DNA of 64,000 nucleotides from Rosellinia necatrix (GCA_021209875.1 JAGYVD010000004.1:3757001-3821000), one strand, 5' to 3'. Shown: positions 1-11,207, counted from the stretch's first letter. The notes: generated by a model from the sequence alone, not told the origin. Made by a program: numbers and translations.

Positions 1-1
1 C

Positions 2-223
2 AGACAAGCTTGCTACATGCCGCGACATACGCGGCCCGGCCAGGAAGACACTCCCCTCGTGGGTGGCACGGCCGTCGAAGGGCTCTGGGTTGCGGCAGGC
101 CACACGTGCTGGGGAGTCCAAAATGCACCGGCTACGGGGAGGTTGATGAGCGAGTTCATCTTCGAAGGCGCCGCAAGGAGCGCGGACATTGCCGAGCTAG
201 ATCCTAGGAAATTCGGGATATGA
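2..223 (+). CDS. FAD-dependent oxidoreductase (DAO/Tda3-like), 3' end only
   Basis: Open frame from the window edge to a TGA at 221-223, about 73 residues. The sequence contains GLWVAAGH, then CWG, then NAPATG and a closing ELDPRKF. This is the usual C-terminal pattern of fungal DAO-family FAD oxidoreductases (Tda3-like), where the AxGH and NAPATG elements belong to the last part of the FAD-binding fold. The N-terminal Rossmann GxGxxG and the substrate domain lie outside the window, so substrate cannot be judged. The next gene, an aldolase on the other strand, is 1.7 kb away and converges with it. Family assignment is by pattern recognition. Confidence 0.72.
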   Translation, partial: RQACYMPRHTRPGQEDTPLVGGTAVEGLWVAAGHTCWGVQNAPATGRLMSEFIFEGAARSADIAELDPRKFGI

Positions 224-1888
224 AATTTTACATCAAGGCGCCTTATCTAACAAAACCTTACTACTTCTACATACCTACCTACCTGGCACGGAGGTACTGG
301 TACCTAAGCAAAATGGTGTGGTGTGCGGGCATACAGCATGCCTACCAGGTGCCCCCAATAACCCTGACACGGCCTACATGTCATTGTATTATGAACACGG
401 TATGGGATAGCGGTGCTGGGTGCTTAACCCTGAACATCATCGTACTAGCTACGGGTAGAGATCACTCAAGTCCACCCGCCCAGGCTCTCACACCACGCAA
501 CCATCCAACATGACTGGATGTTACCAACGCATATCATTTGTATATATCGCATCACATCAATACCTACTTCCTATAACCTCAGATAATTCATTGTACATAT
601 ACATACGCATATATGCACGTATATATAAATACATGTTGGCCAAGCACTAAATCTAAGCCCTAAGTATGCTGCCTATGCCCTTGCCCACCTGTTTGCTCCC
701 GGTCGATATCCTGGTTGACACTATCCGAGTCATCGACCCGGGAAGTATCCGCGAGTTCCCTAAGAACAGCCCGGTTTCTATGACTCGTATCATGCATTTA
801 GCTTACTAGCGAATTACGAACGCTGCCGAATTCGAGTTGGACATGCCGTGCGGAATTCTGTAATGCTTCAAATGCTTCGGTTACGACGTTGAAGACATAA
901 TTACCTAAGCATGCAGCAGCGGTCTAGGTTTTATTTAATATAGGACAAAACCAACACCTATCAAGGAGGCGGTACTAGCGGTAGGTAGTACCGCCTCCTT
1001 GCAGCCGGATGATCGGCGGGGTTGTGTGAACCTCAGTCCGGGCTTCCAGTTGGAAACCAAACTTCTACGTCAAGATCGCCGCCTCCTTTCCAAACTGCCT
1101 AGATCTTAAAATCCCTTTGGCACTGTGGAATAGAAATAGAGCATACCTAATGGAGAATGATAATTTTATATCGCGTACGCCTCGTGTGACTAAATCATTC
1201 TCAAATGCCATGCACGACTCATATATAGCTGAAGATGTCGAGAGACTACATTTTCTAACGATTATAGTGGCAGCGAAGGGTAATGTCATTTCTATCAACG
1301 GGTCGCATGATACCTAGGTACTGCCTACATTATGTCGTGTAGACACGTGAGGAGAAAAGTTTCTCGACTGCTCGCAGCATCGTTTTCGTATTTATTGATA
1401 GGTGAAATCGAAACACGAAAGATCACGATGTGTATACCAGAACCATATTTCCTTTCCCTGTCTTTCCAAAGGCCAAATAGAAATCATGTGACTCCTTACA
1501 TGCTTAATAGAAAAAAAAATAAAAAAAAAACCGTGTGAATCGTATCGTTTCGTCATATCATAGAGTAGTAGCGAGTGCAGCGAGTCTGCAGCAACTGTTG
1601 CATGGCCGGATACCCCTGACAGGTGATAGATAGGGTAAGGGGTACGGGGAAGGTAGTCGAAGCGATAGAACCGGGTTACCAAAGAAATATACCGGGAAGT
1701 GAGGGGGAAGAGCCGCATCCTCTTCAACCCCAGATTCCCGTCCCCGCATTTTACCCACGTCGCGGCGAATCTGGTCTTTACGGTTGATGATGGCGTGCAT
1801 ATAGCCGGCTAGTTGGAGAGCGACGGCCGGAATCGACATGGGCGGCGATGCATGGCCCTCGCAAAGCCAGTCGCTTCACTGCGCGACC
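224..1888. other. intergenic region without a supported gene
   Basis: Between the convergent FAD oxidoreductase and aldolase genes. Short open frames here have no recognisable protein pattern and several overlap on both strands. It holds a strong perfect hairpin (962-1001), scattered TACCT/AGGTA motifs (about 270-310) and an A-rich run at 1510-1530. Confidence 0.6.
962..1001. repeat. perfect 16-bp inverted repeat with 8-nt loop
   Basis: The left arm at 962-977 is CAAGGAGGCGGTACTA and the right arm at 986-1001 is its exact reverse complement; the loop is GCGGTAGG. It would form a stable hairpin in DNA or RNA. It is not next to a U-tract and fungi do not use such hairpins as simple terminators, so the function is unknown. 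It could be a remnant of a small foldback element. Confidence 0.9.
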
Positions 1889-2860
1889 TTACAGAGCCAA
1901 TTCAATCTCCATGACCTCCCGGATTCCCTCAGCAACGGCTGCAACGTTAGCTTCACCGAGTCGCTTCAGCGGCCGGCGCGGGTAGCCTCCGTACCCGAAA
2001 TAACTCTGGATCGCCTGCTTGGTGCCCGCAATGGCCGGTTTGGTGAGGAACCAGTCGCCCCGCGAGAGGATCTTCTGCAGCCTGATGGCCTCCTCGGTTT
2101 TGCCCTCGGCGTACAGATTCCAGACCCTGACGCAGACCTTGGGCATCACGTTGGCACCGCCGGCGATGATGCCACTTCCACCGGACACGAGGGTTTGCAC
2201 TGTGAAATCGCATATACCACCAAAGGCCATGTAACCGCTGCCTTCCGATGAGGGCGTCTTCGCGTCCAGGGCCAGAGCGACTCGGGTGAGCTTTCCCGTG
2301 CTGCCGCATGTGAACTTGGTCCCGATAATGTTCGGGTGTGCCCCGAGCCTGATGATCAAATCCGAGTCCATGTCGACGCCGGCTACCGCGCCAGGGTAAT
2401 TGTACAAGACGATAGGTAAGGGGCTCGCGTCCGCTACGGCTGTAAAGTAGCCCTCGACCATCTCTTCGTCGACCTGGGCTTTATAATAGCTAGGTGGAAG
2501 CAGCAGCACATAGTCGCCGCCAGCCTCCGCGGCCAACCTGGACAATTCGACGGTGCCCTTGACGCTGCTTTCGGTTGCTCCTACGATGATGGGCATGTTG
2601 ACATAACCGGCGTCGTCCAACGCCTCTCTGGTGGCACGGGTTACGGCCAGCTTCTCCTCCCGTGTACAGTGGACGGCCTCTCCGTTGGAGCCGAGAGTCA
2701 CCAGACCAGCTAGGCCGGCCTTTGCAAGGCGTTCTGCATGCTTCTTGATTATGGGGATGTCAAGTTCCTCGGTCTCTGGATCGAAGAATGTCATCGTTGG
2801 TGCATAAATACCACAAGGCAAGGGCCTCCTCGCGCTCGCGGTCCCGTTAGTTGTCGCCAT
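1889..2860 (-). CDS. DHDPS/NAL-family aldolase (HOGA/GaaC-like), 323 aa from the inner ATG
   Basis: Class I aldolase of the dihydrodipicolinate synthase family. Visible family marks are GSNGE (pyruvate carboxylate loop), the YNYPG tyrosine and the Schiff-base lysine in IIGTKFTCG. Fungal members include 4-hydroxy-2-oxoglutarate aldolase and the 2-keto-3-deoxy-L-galactonate aldolase GaaC of D-galacturonate breakdown; sequence alone cannot separate these. I start at the ATG at 2858-2860, which gives the normal family length with a short Ser/Thr/Ala-rich lead. An upstream in-frame ATG at 3020-3022 would add 54 residues rich in Ser, Arg and Pro with no acidic residue, which looks like a mitochondrial presequence. 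No intron is needed. The nearest upstream neighbour on the other strand is a Gfo/Idh/MocA oxidoreductase. Confidence 0.88.
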   Translation of the reverse strand: MATTNGTASARRPLPCGIYAPTMTFFDPETEELDIPIIKKHAERLAKAGLAGLVTLGSNGEAVHCTREEKLAVTRATREALDDAGYVNMPIIVGATESSVKGTVELSRLAAEAGGDYVLLLPPSYYKAQVDEEMVEGYFTAVADASPLPIVLYNYPGAVAGVDMDSDLIIRLGAHPNIIGTKFTCGSTGKLTRVALALDAKTPSSEGSGYMAFGGICDFTVQTLVSGGSGIIAGGANVMPKVCVRVWNLYAEGKTEEAIRLQKILSRGDWFLTKPAIAGTKQAIQSYFGYGGYPRRPLKRLGEANVAAVAEGIREVMEIELAL

Positions 2861-3312
2861 AGGGGCCGAGGGTAGCTTAAGTACAAGGATACGTCGAAGG
2901 AGATGGGAAACTGTAGGGCTTGTATTTGAATGGGATTTACGGTAAAAGATCGGCCAAGGACCGGAATTGACTAGACGGGAGGGGTGAAAGGGGGCAAGTA
3001 TAGAACTAGGAGAGCGGCTCACGCCTCCTTATAAAGTACGAGAAGCGGAGCGTCCCCAAAGATAAAGAAAGGATTTCCCATCAGCCAATATAATAGCTGC
3101 TAACATCTCCTCAGCCACGGGACAGACAGCGTCGACGGTGGGTCACGAGGCGTGTGGGGACGCCATGTAATTTGTTGTAGCAGCCAGCTTGCTCGCAATG
3201 ACATTGGCCCGAAAGAGGTAGGTATCTATGTGTGTAGAATTCGCTGGGCTCCGAGCTTCGCTGGAGACATGGACGGGCGATATCTGAAAACGACGAGCGG
3301 CGGGCCGCTACG

Positions 3313-3368
3313 CCCAGGGCCTCTACACCCAGGGCCTCTACACCCAGGGCCTCTACACCCGGGGCCTG
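3313..3368. repeat. 15-bp tandem repeat, about 3.7 copies
   Basis: The unit CCCAGGGCCTCTACA is repeated exactly at 3313, 3328 and 3343, followed by a partial copy with one A-to-G change. It is non-coding as far as can be seen. Confidence 0.9.
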
Positions 3369-3618
3369 TGGCTGGCTGAGGGGATATGAGCCATCACGTC
3401 TCTAACACCCGACGAGAGCCAACCCTCCGCGATTCGGACACGCCCATCACCTGCCACCGTCAGTCCACGCATAAGAGCGACGATACTTGGCAAGGGACAT
3501 TGCTTATCGAGACTCTGCCGTGTGACGTATCTGTTTTAAACAAGGCAAAAGAAGAATCACAGGCCTAGAAGCTACTCTGTCCGGCCATCGTCTGGCCTGG
3601 GCGACTACTACTGCTATA

Positions 3619-3656
3619 CTTGCGTCCTAATGATGGTCTTGCGTCCTAATGATGGT
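3619..3656. repeat. perfect 19-bp tandem duplication
   Basis: CTTGCGTCCTAATGATGGT occurs twice head to tail without a mismatch. It is too short for RIP to act on and is likely a recent replication slip. Confidence 0.9.
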
Positions 3657-4700
3657 TTGCCTTCGGCTACGGGCAATTGGCTTTCAGCAGGGGCCAGCAC
3701 AGGGCCTCTGACTTACCTATACTAAGGAAGCATGGAAGCATGGAAGCATGGCATTACGAGATATCGACCGAGAAACGCCCCGTACCTAGGCACGTTGAGA
3801 TGATGCTGCCATCAGACACGTTGAGACTAGGCTTTGTGAGGGCCGAGTAGCTGCAGGGAGATGGGGAGAGGGAGAGTGGGAGGGCAAGAGGGCAAGAGGA
3901 AGGGCGAGAGGGAGGGAAGGACAATGCGTGTCCACTGTCCACACAGTGCCTCGAGGGGTTGCCCAGAATACCAGCAGACTTAACACCCCCCCCCCCCCCT
4001 CCCTCTCCCCCAAGCCTTCGAGACGAACTTGAACGAATAGAGGTCTGAAAGTGCAAACATGGAGGCCAATCCGGTTCGGTAGGTTTGCATATTGCAAGTT
4101 CGCACCTATCTAGATAGTGTATGATCGGAGCGGCGTCCTGGGCTGGGGATATTTTTCCACCACTCATAGCACAGGGAGATAGTCCAGCCTAAAACACCCC
4201 GACCCGCTTTATAGAATAAGAAATAAGATGACACTCTTCTTCACCTCAGCCAAAAAGTTTGGGGGGGCCATGCTTGGTAGATAGATTTCACAATACGCAT
4301 GATCCCGACGCGACTTGACACGGCTTGGGTAGTAAACTATCCGTGAATATGCAGGGTAGCTTACGATGGTCACCTCCAATCTTAGTATCATTGTTATCAA
4401 AGGTATAAAGTAGCACCTCGACCTACCTACCTAAGTAGATGATAAGTTATAGGTAGTCTTATAGATAGATAGAGGTTGGATGAGGGGTTGTAAATAGCGG
4501 GGTTTGACTTAGGCGGGGTAGGCAAGTTGGGGTAAGCGTCTTGATCACTAAATAATTCGCTAACCGTAAGTAGATAAGCCGATTAAGATCCCCATACAAT
4601 TACCCCAAATAATCCCAAATAATCCCAACTTGGACATAGGTAGGTACCTAAGTACCTAAGGATAAGATGGTCTATTTCGGCGTCTTTTGCCTTATTGGTG

Positions 4701-4701
<1 letters not shown>

Positions 4702-4753
<52 letters not shown>

Positions 4754-4754
4754 C
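4702..4754. repeat. (CA)n(TA)n microsatellite
   Basis: About 16 CA units pass directly into about 9 TA units. The open frames that cross it are compositional artefacts. Confidence 0.95.
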
Positions 4755-5442
4755 TTCCAGCAGCTGGTTACAAGGAATACTTATTTGCCATCTGGTAACG
4801 AGTAGAGGTCGAGGTTGTCTCGTACCTAAGAGCCTGTGTAGTTTATTGTTAGTTCCTTCGCCTCTGCTGCTACGTTGGTCGATATGCCGTGGTGCATTGT
4901 CACCAGCGAGCGATTGAGAGCGATTGAACATATAAATAAGCATGCATTTGGAGCTGTCCTTCACTAATCACGTACAAGTAACCGCCTGTGCTATAATACC
5001 TATTTACAGACGAGGAGGCTCCAGCTGATCGTCGGGATCTGATTCATGGACACACAATTTTCCGTAATAACACAACCTCTACGTACCTAATTGTGTAGGT
5101 GTACTGTACCTACTGCATTAGGTTCCCAGACTTGGTAGTTTGACAGCCTCAGCTAAGCCCCTGGGATGCCATCTCCAATCGCCCCTCAATTCTTCCGTCA
5201 ACTGCCTCGATGAGGGGCGCCAGGGTACCTAGGTAGCTCTCGCAATTAGTTATAGGAAAGCAATCTACCTGCGAATGCGAGTTCTGGGCTATTGGCCATC
5301 CAAACCCACGTTTCCACGCGCTATCTTCCATTCAACGTATATCCGTCACGCGGGACGTGAACGACACCCCCCTCCTCCCACGACTGAAGAACCGTAGAGT
5401 GCAGGGCGTAAAGTGCAGAGTGCAAGGACCTACCTGCCCATC

Positions 5443-6940
5443 ATGACGGCCGAACCTCTCAATGTGTTGATGGTAATATTAACTTAACTATGGCCGAAAT
5501 GCCATATGCCTACTTGGGAATTGACACGTGGATCAGGTCGGTACCGGCGAGTACACCACGGGGTTCGTTGGCGGCGGCGCCTCGGGTTCTGATAAAAAGG
5601 TCGGCGTCGTGGGCTTGACCCTCTTCGACCTCCGGCGGAGAGGGAAGGTTGGCCAACTTAGTATGGCTGGCACTAATGGGACCAAGTTCCCGGCGATAAG
5701 TCAGTATATCCCGTAGGCCGGCCGGGCTCCAGGCACCATGCAGATCGAGCACGGCGACTAATGCCAAACTGTTCAAAGGACAACATCTGGAGACCAACAT
5801 TAGCAAGGTCTACGGTGGTCTCGACACGTCCTTCGAGTCCTACCCAGCAAACGACACCAGGGATCCAGACGCCTACAAGGCTGCCATCGACGCCTTGAAA
5901 CCGGGCGATGCCATCACCATCTTCACCCCAGACACGACTCACTACCCGATCGCCTTGTATGCCATCAAGCGCAATATCCACGTGATGATTACGAAGCCGG
6001 CAGTCAAGACTTTGGAGCACCACCAGTCGCTCATAGAAGCGGCCAGAAAGCACGGCGTCTATGTTTACATCGAGCACCACAAGCGATTCGACCCGGCGTA
6101 CGCCGATGCGAAGTACAAGGCCCAGAAGCTCGGCGACTTCAACTACTTCTATAGCTACATGTCCCAGCCCAAGTCGCAGCTCGAGACATTCAAGGCCTGG
6201 GCAGGCATCGACTCGGATATCTCGTATTATCTGAACAGTCACCACATCGACATCTGCGACTCGATGGTCTCGCAGCAAGGGTTCGTCCCTGTCAAGGTTT
6301 CCGCATCGGCGGCGAAGGGTATCGCGACGGGCCTCGGCTGCGTCGACGCCACCGAGGACACCATCACCGTGCTTGTCACGTGGCAGAAGAAGGAGGACCC
6401 GAGCAAAGTCGCGACCGGCGTCTACACGGCGTCATGGACAGCCCCCCAGAAAGCCGGCGTCCATTCGAACCAATACTTCCACTACATGGCCGCCAGTGGC
6501 GAGGTCCGCATCAACCAGGCCAAGCGAGGGTACGATGTCGCAGACGACACGGCCGGGCAGCTGATGTGGTACAACCCATTCTACATGAAATAGTAGGTTA
6601 CTCCCCCACGTCCCACCCCTTCTCTCGGCTCTTCCCTCGGCCCTTATAGACTCCCCTCAACCCCAGCACCGACTGACCTTGCGACCGTAGTGCCCCCGAC
6701 GAGGAGGGGAACTTTAACGGCCAAGGCGGATATGGGTATGTGTCGTTCGAGAAATTCGTCGATGGGTGCCGAGCCGTCAACAGCGGCTCTCTCAAACCGG
6801 CCGACCTGGATGCAAGGGGCTTGCCGACTCTGAACAATACGATCGCCACCACCGCCATCCTAGAAGCTGGGCGGAGGAGCATAGACGAGAATAGGGAAAT
6901 CAAGATCGAGATAGCCGACGGGGTCTGGAAGCTAGTCTAG
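5443..6940 (+). CDS. Gfo/Idh/MocA-family NAD(P)-dependent oxidoreductase, 418 aa
   Basis: Four exons join in frame: 5443-5472, 5537-5699, 5779-6592 and 6691-6940. The introns are 64, 79 and 98 bp, GT...AG. The joined N-terminus reads [10 protein letters not shown] then VGTGEYTTG, the glycine-rich NAD(P)-binding turn of a Rossmann fold. A TKP motif (the EKP lysine position of the family) follows at about residue 110, and a [12 protein letters not shown] segment in the second domain carries the usual catalytic histidine region. Database relatives of this fungal subfamily are, from memory, often labelled D-galacturonate reductase; I treat that as a hint only. The neighbour on the other side of a shared upstream region is a DHDPS-family aldolase, which would fit sugar-acid catabolism. 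An antisense open frame of 201 codons at 5673-6278 is a shadow. Confidence 0.9.
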
Positions 6941-7359
6941 GCCGGACGTTTGGAGGGTATCCCATGTATACTAATCATCTGGGCGAGGTGAGATATCAAA
7001 ATCCAATTATTGTTGTCCTCTTCAATTGTCAAATTATAGGTGACCGGTAGGTAGGTAGGTAAGTTAGGTAGGTAGGTAGGTAGGTATCTGGCCCTATAGC
7101 ATGCCACACAAGTACTTGAGATACCTACCTACAGGTAGATAAGCCACGCCACACAACCACTAAACCGTGGTTACACCTGGGCATGCTTCCAAGGTTCCTT
7201 CCCCCTCTCCGCCCTCGTATACCTTACATACATACTGTAGGTAGTCCCCCCATCTTCCTGCCATCCCCAAGTCCGGACATATTACATTCAAGACCCTGAA
7301 GTTTAGTTGCTCAAAGATTCTGCGCTAGTCTAGGTAGTATTTCTCAGAGGAGAATCAAA
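6941..7359. other. intergenic, with a GTAG tetranucleotide repeat
   Basis: Carries the 3' flank of the oxidoreductase and the promoter of the dipeptidyl peptidase gene. A GTAG/GTAA repeat runs at 7047-7086 and related TACCT motifs lie at 7120-7135. No gene is seen. Confidence 0.6.
7047..7086. repeat. (GTAG)n tetranucleotide repeat
   Basis: About ten units, interrupted once near 7061. The same tetranucleotide appears in many of the intergenic spaces of this window. Confidence 0.9.
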
Positions 7360-9866
7360 ATGACCATGACGACCGCACAAGCCCAGATCTACAGGTTGGA
7401 CATTGCCCCTCTGTTCTCGAATCTCACCGAGCAGGAAAAGCAATACGGTCATTATATGGCAAGGTAAACACGATCAAGATTTTTATTTTTATTTTTATTA
7501 TTATTTTTATTATTTTTTATTTTTTAATTTTTATTTTTTATTTTTTATTTTTCTAAGTCATTGGAACACTGGGAAATGGCTTACTCGTATGGTTAGGGCT
7601 GCCTGGTCCGGTGCACGAATCATTCTTCGGCAAGTGTCCCCCGAATCGTTAGCAATATTCGAATTTATCCTGAAACTGAGAGAGTTCTGCGGCGGAGACT
7701 GGCGAAGGCTTGCTCAGTGGGAGGGCGTCTCCGAAGACGATGTTTCCGGGTTGCTTCAGTACGCAGCCACGTTCTTGTCTAACGTTGGAAACTACTATGT
7801 GAGTTTGCTACCTACAAAGGGGGACAGGAAATCCATGGCCACAATAAGAACTAAAACCATCTCTGGCGAAAGGGCTCCGGAGATCAAAAGTTCGTGCCGG
7901 AGATGAATGAACATGCTCTGAAGGTCATTGCTTCCAAATCCCCCGCCCTCGCAAAGCTCTATGCTGGGTTTCAAGACGCAATATTTGCTACACCGCCACA
8001 TAATCTGGGCTTCCCAAGCAATGTATCCCAGAGCGCTTACTATATTGGAGATCCGATGAGCAAAGGAGAGATTGCCCTGGTCTCCAGAGCTTTAGACTCG
8101 GCCTCGATCTTCCCGGAAAATACTCGAGTGGAAAAATCGCAATCCGACATATTTAAAGTGCACCAAGCGTCAGTGGATTCTACCGAATCGTCCCAGGTGC
8201 TTAACGCGCCCGGTTCGTCTATTGAGGTTCATGTAGTTGGGGGGGATCACGCCGCTGAATTAGAGCGCGTATGCGACAACTTGGCCAGAGCTTCAGAGTA
8301 TGCTGCGAACGAAACTCAACGAAAATTCCTGGCCGAGTACATCGAGAGTTTCCGAACGGGGAGTTTGGACGCTTATCGTGACTCTCAACGAACATGGGTA
8401 ACTGACAAGGGCCCAAGGATCGAGAATATCTTTGGGTTCGTGGAGCCATACAGGGACCCGTACGGAGTACGATCTGAATTTGAGGGGTTGGTGGCCGTCG
8501 CCGACGCGGAAGAAACAAAAATGCTGTCTGTATTAGTTGAACACTCGGACAAGTTCATCCGACGGCTTCCGTGGGCCTCGGCCGGAAACAACGGTAAAGG
8601 AGCGTTTGAAAAGTCCCTTTTCGAGCCACCTGACCTCTCTAGCATTCATGGTATGCCCTTAGCTTGAAAGCGACCTATTCGAAACTGACGAGGAGAAGCT
8701 CTTGCGTATTGCTCAAGCATCATCTTCCCGGGCATAAACCTTCCGAATGTAGGTCAACTTAGCCTCCACTATCCCGCTTATCTCACACCTTAATAGTACA
8801 ACGATATTCGGCAGGATGTTGGATTCAAGAACGTGATCATCGCCAACCGAATGATAGCGGAGAGCACCGCAATGCAATGGCCCTTCATCCCCGCAGAAGA
8901 GATGGACGTTTTCCAGAAGCATAAGTATCCCGCGTATTATTGGTGGGTAGTGCTCCACGAACTACTTGGCCACGGAACTGGTAAGATGATGATCGAGAAT
9001 TCTGATGGCAAGTTCAACTTCGACGCTTCGAGGCCGCCATTAAACCCATTAGATGGCAGGCCCATTACAAAATGGTACAAGCCTGGCCAGACATGGACGG
9101 GCCAGTTTGGTGATTTATCAACGACCGTCGATGAATGCCGTTGTGAGCTAGTCGGGGCATTTCTCATGGATGATACTGAGCTTCTAGCAATGTTGGGCTT
9201 CACGGAGCAAACAGATGTCAAAGCAAGTGACCGTAAGTCACACAAGATAAAAATACGCAACCCGCTACTAACGCTGAAAGTCACCTACAATCTATACCAG
9301 CAATTAGGAGTCGACGGTTTACGTGGGCTATCTAATTTCAACGTAGAGAGCATGGTACGTCTATAACAGAGCAAATTAGTAATAGCGTATACAACTGACT
9401 TACGTAGACCTGGGGTCAGGCGCATAGTAGGGTAAGGGAGCTGGATTTCCCCAGTGCTTGGATTAACTGATTATTGTAGGCACACTTTGCAATGCTCACT
9501 TGTCTACTGAGGAACAGTAGAGGCTGCGTCCAAGTTCTCCATGACGAGATTAACAAGAAACTTACGGTACTTGTTGACCGATCGAAGATAGTGACTCATG
9601 GAAAGAAGGCGCTGGGCGAGATGTTATTGAGGCTTCACATGTACCGCTGCACAGCAGATGTACAGGCTTGTCGGCAATACTATGAAGATCTGTCTTACGT
9701 GGACGACGAACGGCTTCGCTGGAGAGAGACGGTCCTTGCTAACAAGCCACCCCCGCTGCTAAACGTTCAAGCTAACACATATGTGGAAGGGAAATCGATC
9801 AATCTGAAAGAATATCAGCTAACATACGAGGGGATTATCGATAGTTGGTATGAGCGTGCGGTATAA
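7360..9866 (+). CDS. dipeptidyl peptidase III (family M49), 700 aa
   Basis: Zinc exopeptidase that removes N-terminal dipeptides from oligopeptides, normally cytosolic. Seven exons join in frame: 7360-7463, 7597-7798, 7873-8650, 8699-8748, 8797-9354, 9408-9431 and 9480-9866. Four of the introns are 48-53 bp. The M49 zinc motif HELLGH is at about residues 432-437 and the second motif is DECRCE at about 490-495, where most family members have EECRAE; spacing matches the family. Other conserved pieces are FEPPDL, PGINLPNYNDIRQ and DRSKI near the C-terminus. The predicted length equals that of animal DPP3 (about 700-740). The first intron (7464-7596) is filled by a long T-rich low-complexity run. 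The exon of 24 bp (TWGQAHSR) is unusually small but restores conserved sequence. Confidence 0.93.
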
Positions 9867-9900
9867 TACAAGGATAATGTACAAGTTTCATAATTTCCTG

Positions 9901-11207
9901 TCAAGAGCCTGAGCGTCGAAGTTGGTAAGCGACCTGAATGACTTGGAGGATGACCTGAATAAACGCCAACAATAAACCTGTGCCGCCAATCATGATTACT
10001 GCCCAAAAAGTGAGCCAGGATGTTGAATCTCTGTTGTCTAACCACAGCTCTGCCCATGACCTTGGCTTCTTCCGGCTGAGGTGATTGTGCAAGCGAGCAA
10101 TTCTAGCTTTGAGGTGAGGAAAGTCTCTCGCCAAATCATAAACCTCGCGCTGCGTAAGCGCGAGAGATACAGGCAAACCCTTGCCAGTGCAAAGTTGAGC
10201 AAGGAGGCCGTCATGAAGGTCGGATGGAATGTCTTGGAAAGGGAAAAGTTTCCGAAATAGCCGACGCGATCTTATGTGTTGTCCACATAACAATAGATAG
10301 GATAGCAGGATCTCTTCTAGTAGTTGTGAAACATCTTGTCTCGAACCCCAATGGTTATTATTAAGGCCTTCTGACGCACAGGCATGTATGATACTATTCT
10401 TTGTTCTGATATTATGTAAGTTTGCCTGGCAAAAAGATGGATACCGAAACAAATATACAAGTCGCGCGTCTTTATTGAGTTCGAGATGGCAGGCTAAGCA
10501 GTCGGTCCATTCGACCGAAACGCCACCTATGGTGGTCAAAAGAAACAAGTTCAATGCTGATGAGTCGACGTACCCAAGCTTGTCGTATGCTTTGATTTCT
10601 TCTGGATCATCGATAGCGTGGTAATTCGCAGGCGGGAGCATAACACCAAACCCCAATAAGAAATCAGAGAGCTGTTTACCGCTTCCCATACGCCCCTGCT
10701 TGAGGCTCATATGACCCTCGCCGCGGTGCCCATCCATTTCGTCTACAATGCAGAATTCGTTTGAAGGGCATGAGAGCGTGTCGGGCCGATAGAGCATCGT
10801 GAGCCAACCTATGATCGCAAAGACCAAGGAGGTTGCCGAATCCAGGTTTTGGTGCTCATCCCCGGCACTGATGCTGCCATCCTCGAAAAGCGATTCGACG
10901 ATGCTGCCGATACTCGGCGCTTCACTACCTTCAATGACACCGGCGATCTTCGCGCACAAGGGCAAAATTGTAGAGGCTAGGCTATCCTCATCTTCGCGGT
11001 CCAATTCGGGGAGGGAATCAAACATGAAGCTGGGTTGTAGTTTCAACTGTTCCTGGAGCCACGCGGTATACCAAGATAGACCGGGAAACAAATCGAATGA
11101 TGTGTTCTTGGGTTGGCGGACTTTTTTCAACGCGAAACCTGTTGACAGCCCGGTTGGTTAGTTTTAATTTATCTCGAGAAACTCAACCTACTAAACGTGG
11201 AAGGCAT
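9901..11207 (-). CDS. fungal protein of unknown function with a C-terminal membrane segment, 417 aa
   Basis: Two exons on the minus strand: 11192-11207 (MPSTF) and 9901-11138, with a 53-bp intron (11139-11191) carrying an ACTAAC branch site. I do not assign a function. The middle of the protein has a Leu-rich LFLLTTIGG element followed by WTDCLACHLE and a LFRYPSFC stretch. Near the C-terminus come Arg/Lys-rich KPRSW and LWLDNRD pieces and then a hydrophobic segment of about 20 residues (roughly 380-405) ending in a short basic tail. This suggests a tail-anchored or single-pass membrane protein. From memory, proteins with this layout are widespread and multicopy in Pezizomycotina. It is divergent from the NLR gene, with about 0.6 kb between start codons. 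Its stop codon lies only 34 bp beyond the DPP III stop (convergent). Confidence 0.82.

Larger units (their letters stand above)
2861..5442. other. 2.6-kb divergent intergenic region rich in simple repeats
   Basis: Lies between the 5' ends of the aldolase and the Gfo/Idh oxidoreductase, so it probably carries both promoters. It contains a 15-bp tandem repeat (3313-3368), a perfect 19-bp tandem duplication (3619-3637 and 3638-3656), an 8-bp GGAAGCAT triplication near 3725, a C-run at 3987-4000, a CA/TA microsatellite at 4702-4754 and TACCT/AGGTA motifs at 4640-4665 and 5227-5235. No open frame in it looks like a protein. Confidence 0.6.

Noticed and set aside
3313..3368. CRISPR-like array
   Set aside because: The 15-bp repeats are directly adjacent without spacers and the genome is eukaryotic.
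5673..6278. 201-codon frame antisense to the Gfo/Idh oxidoreductase
   Set aside because: It is a shadow of the plus-strand gene, which has conserved sequence and splice sites.
1..7000. Secondary-metabolite gene cluster
   Set aside because: No backbone enzyme (PKS, NRPS, terpene synthase), transporter or cluster regulator is present.
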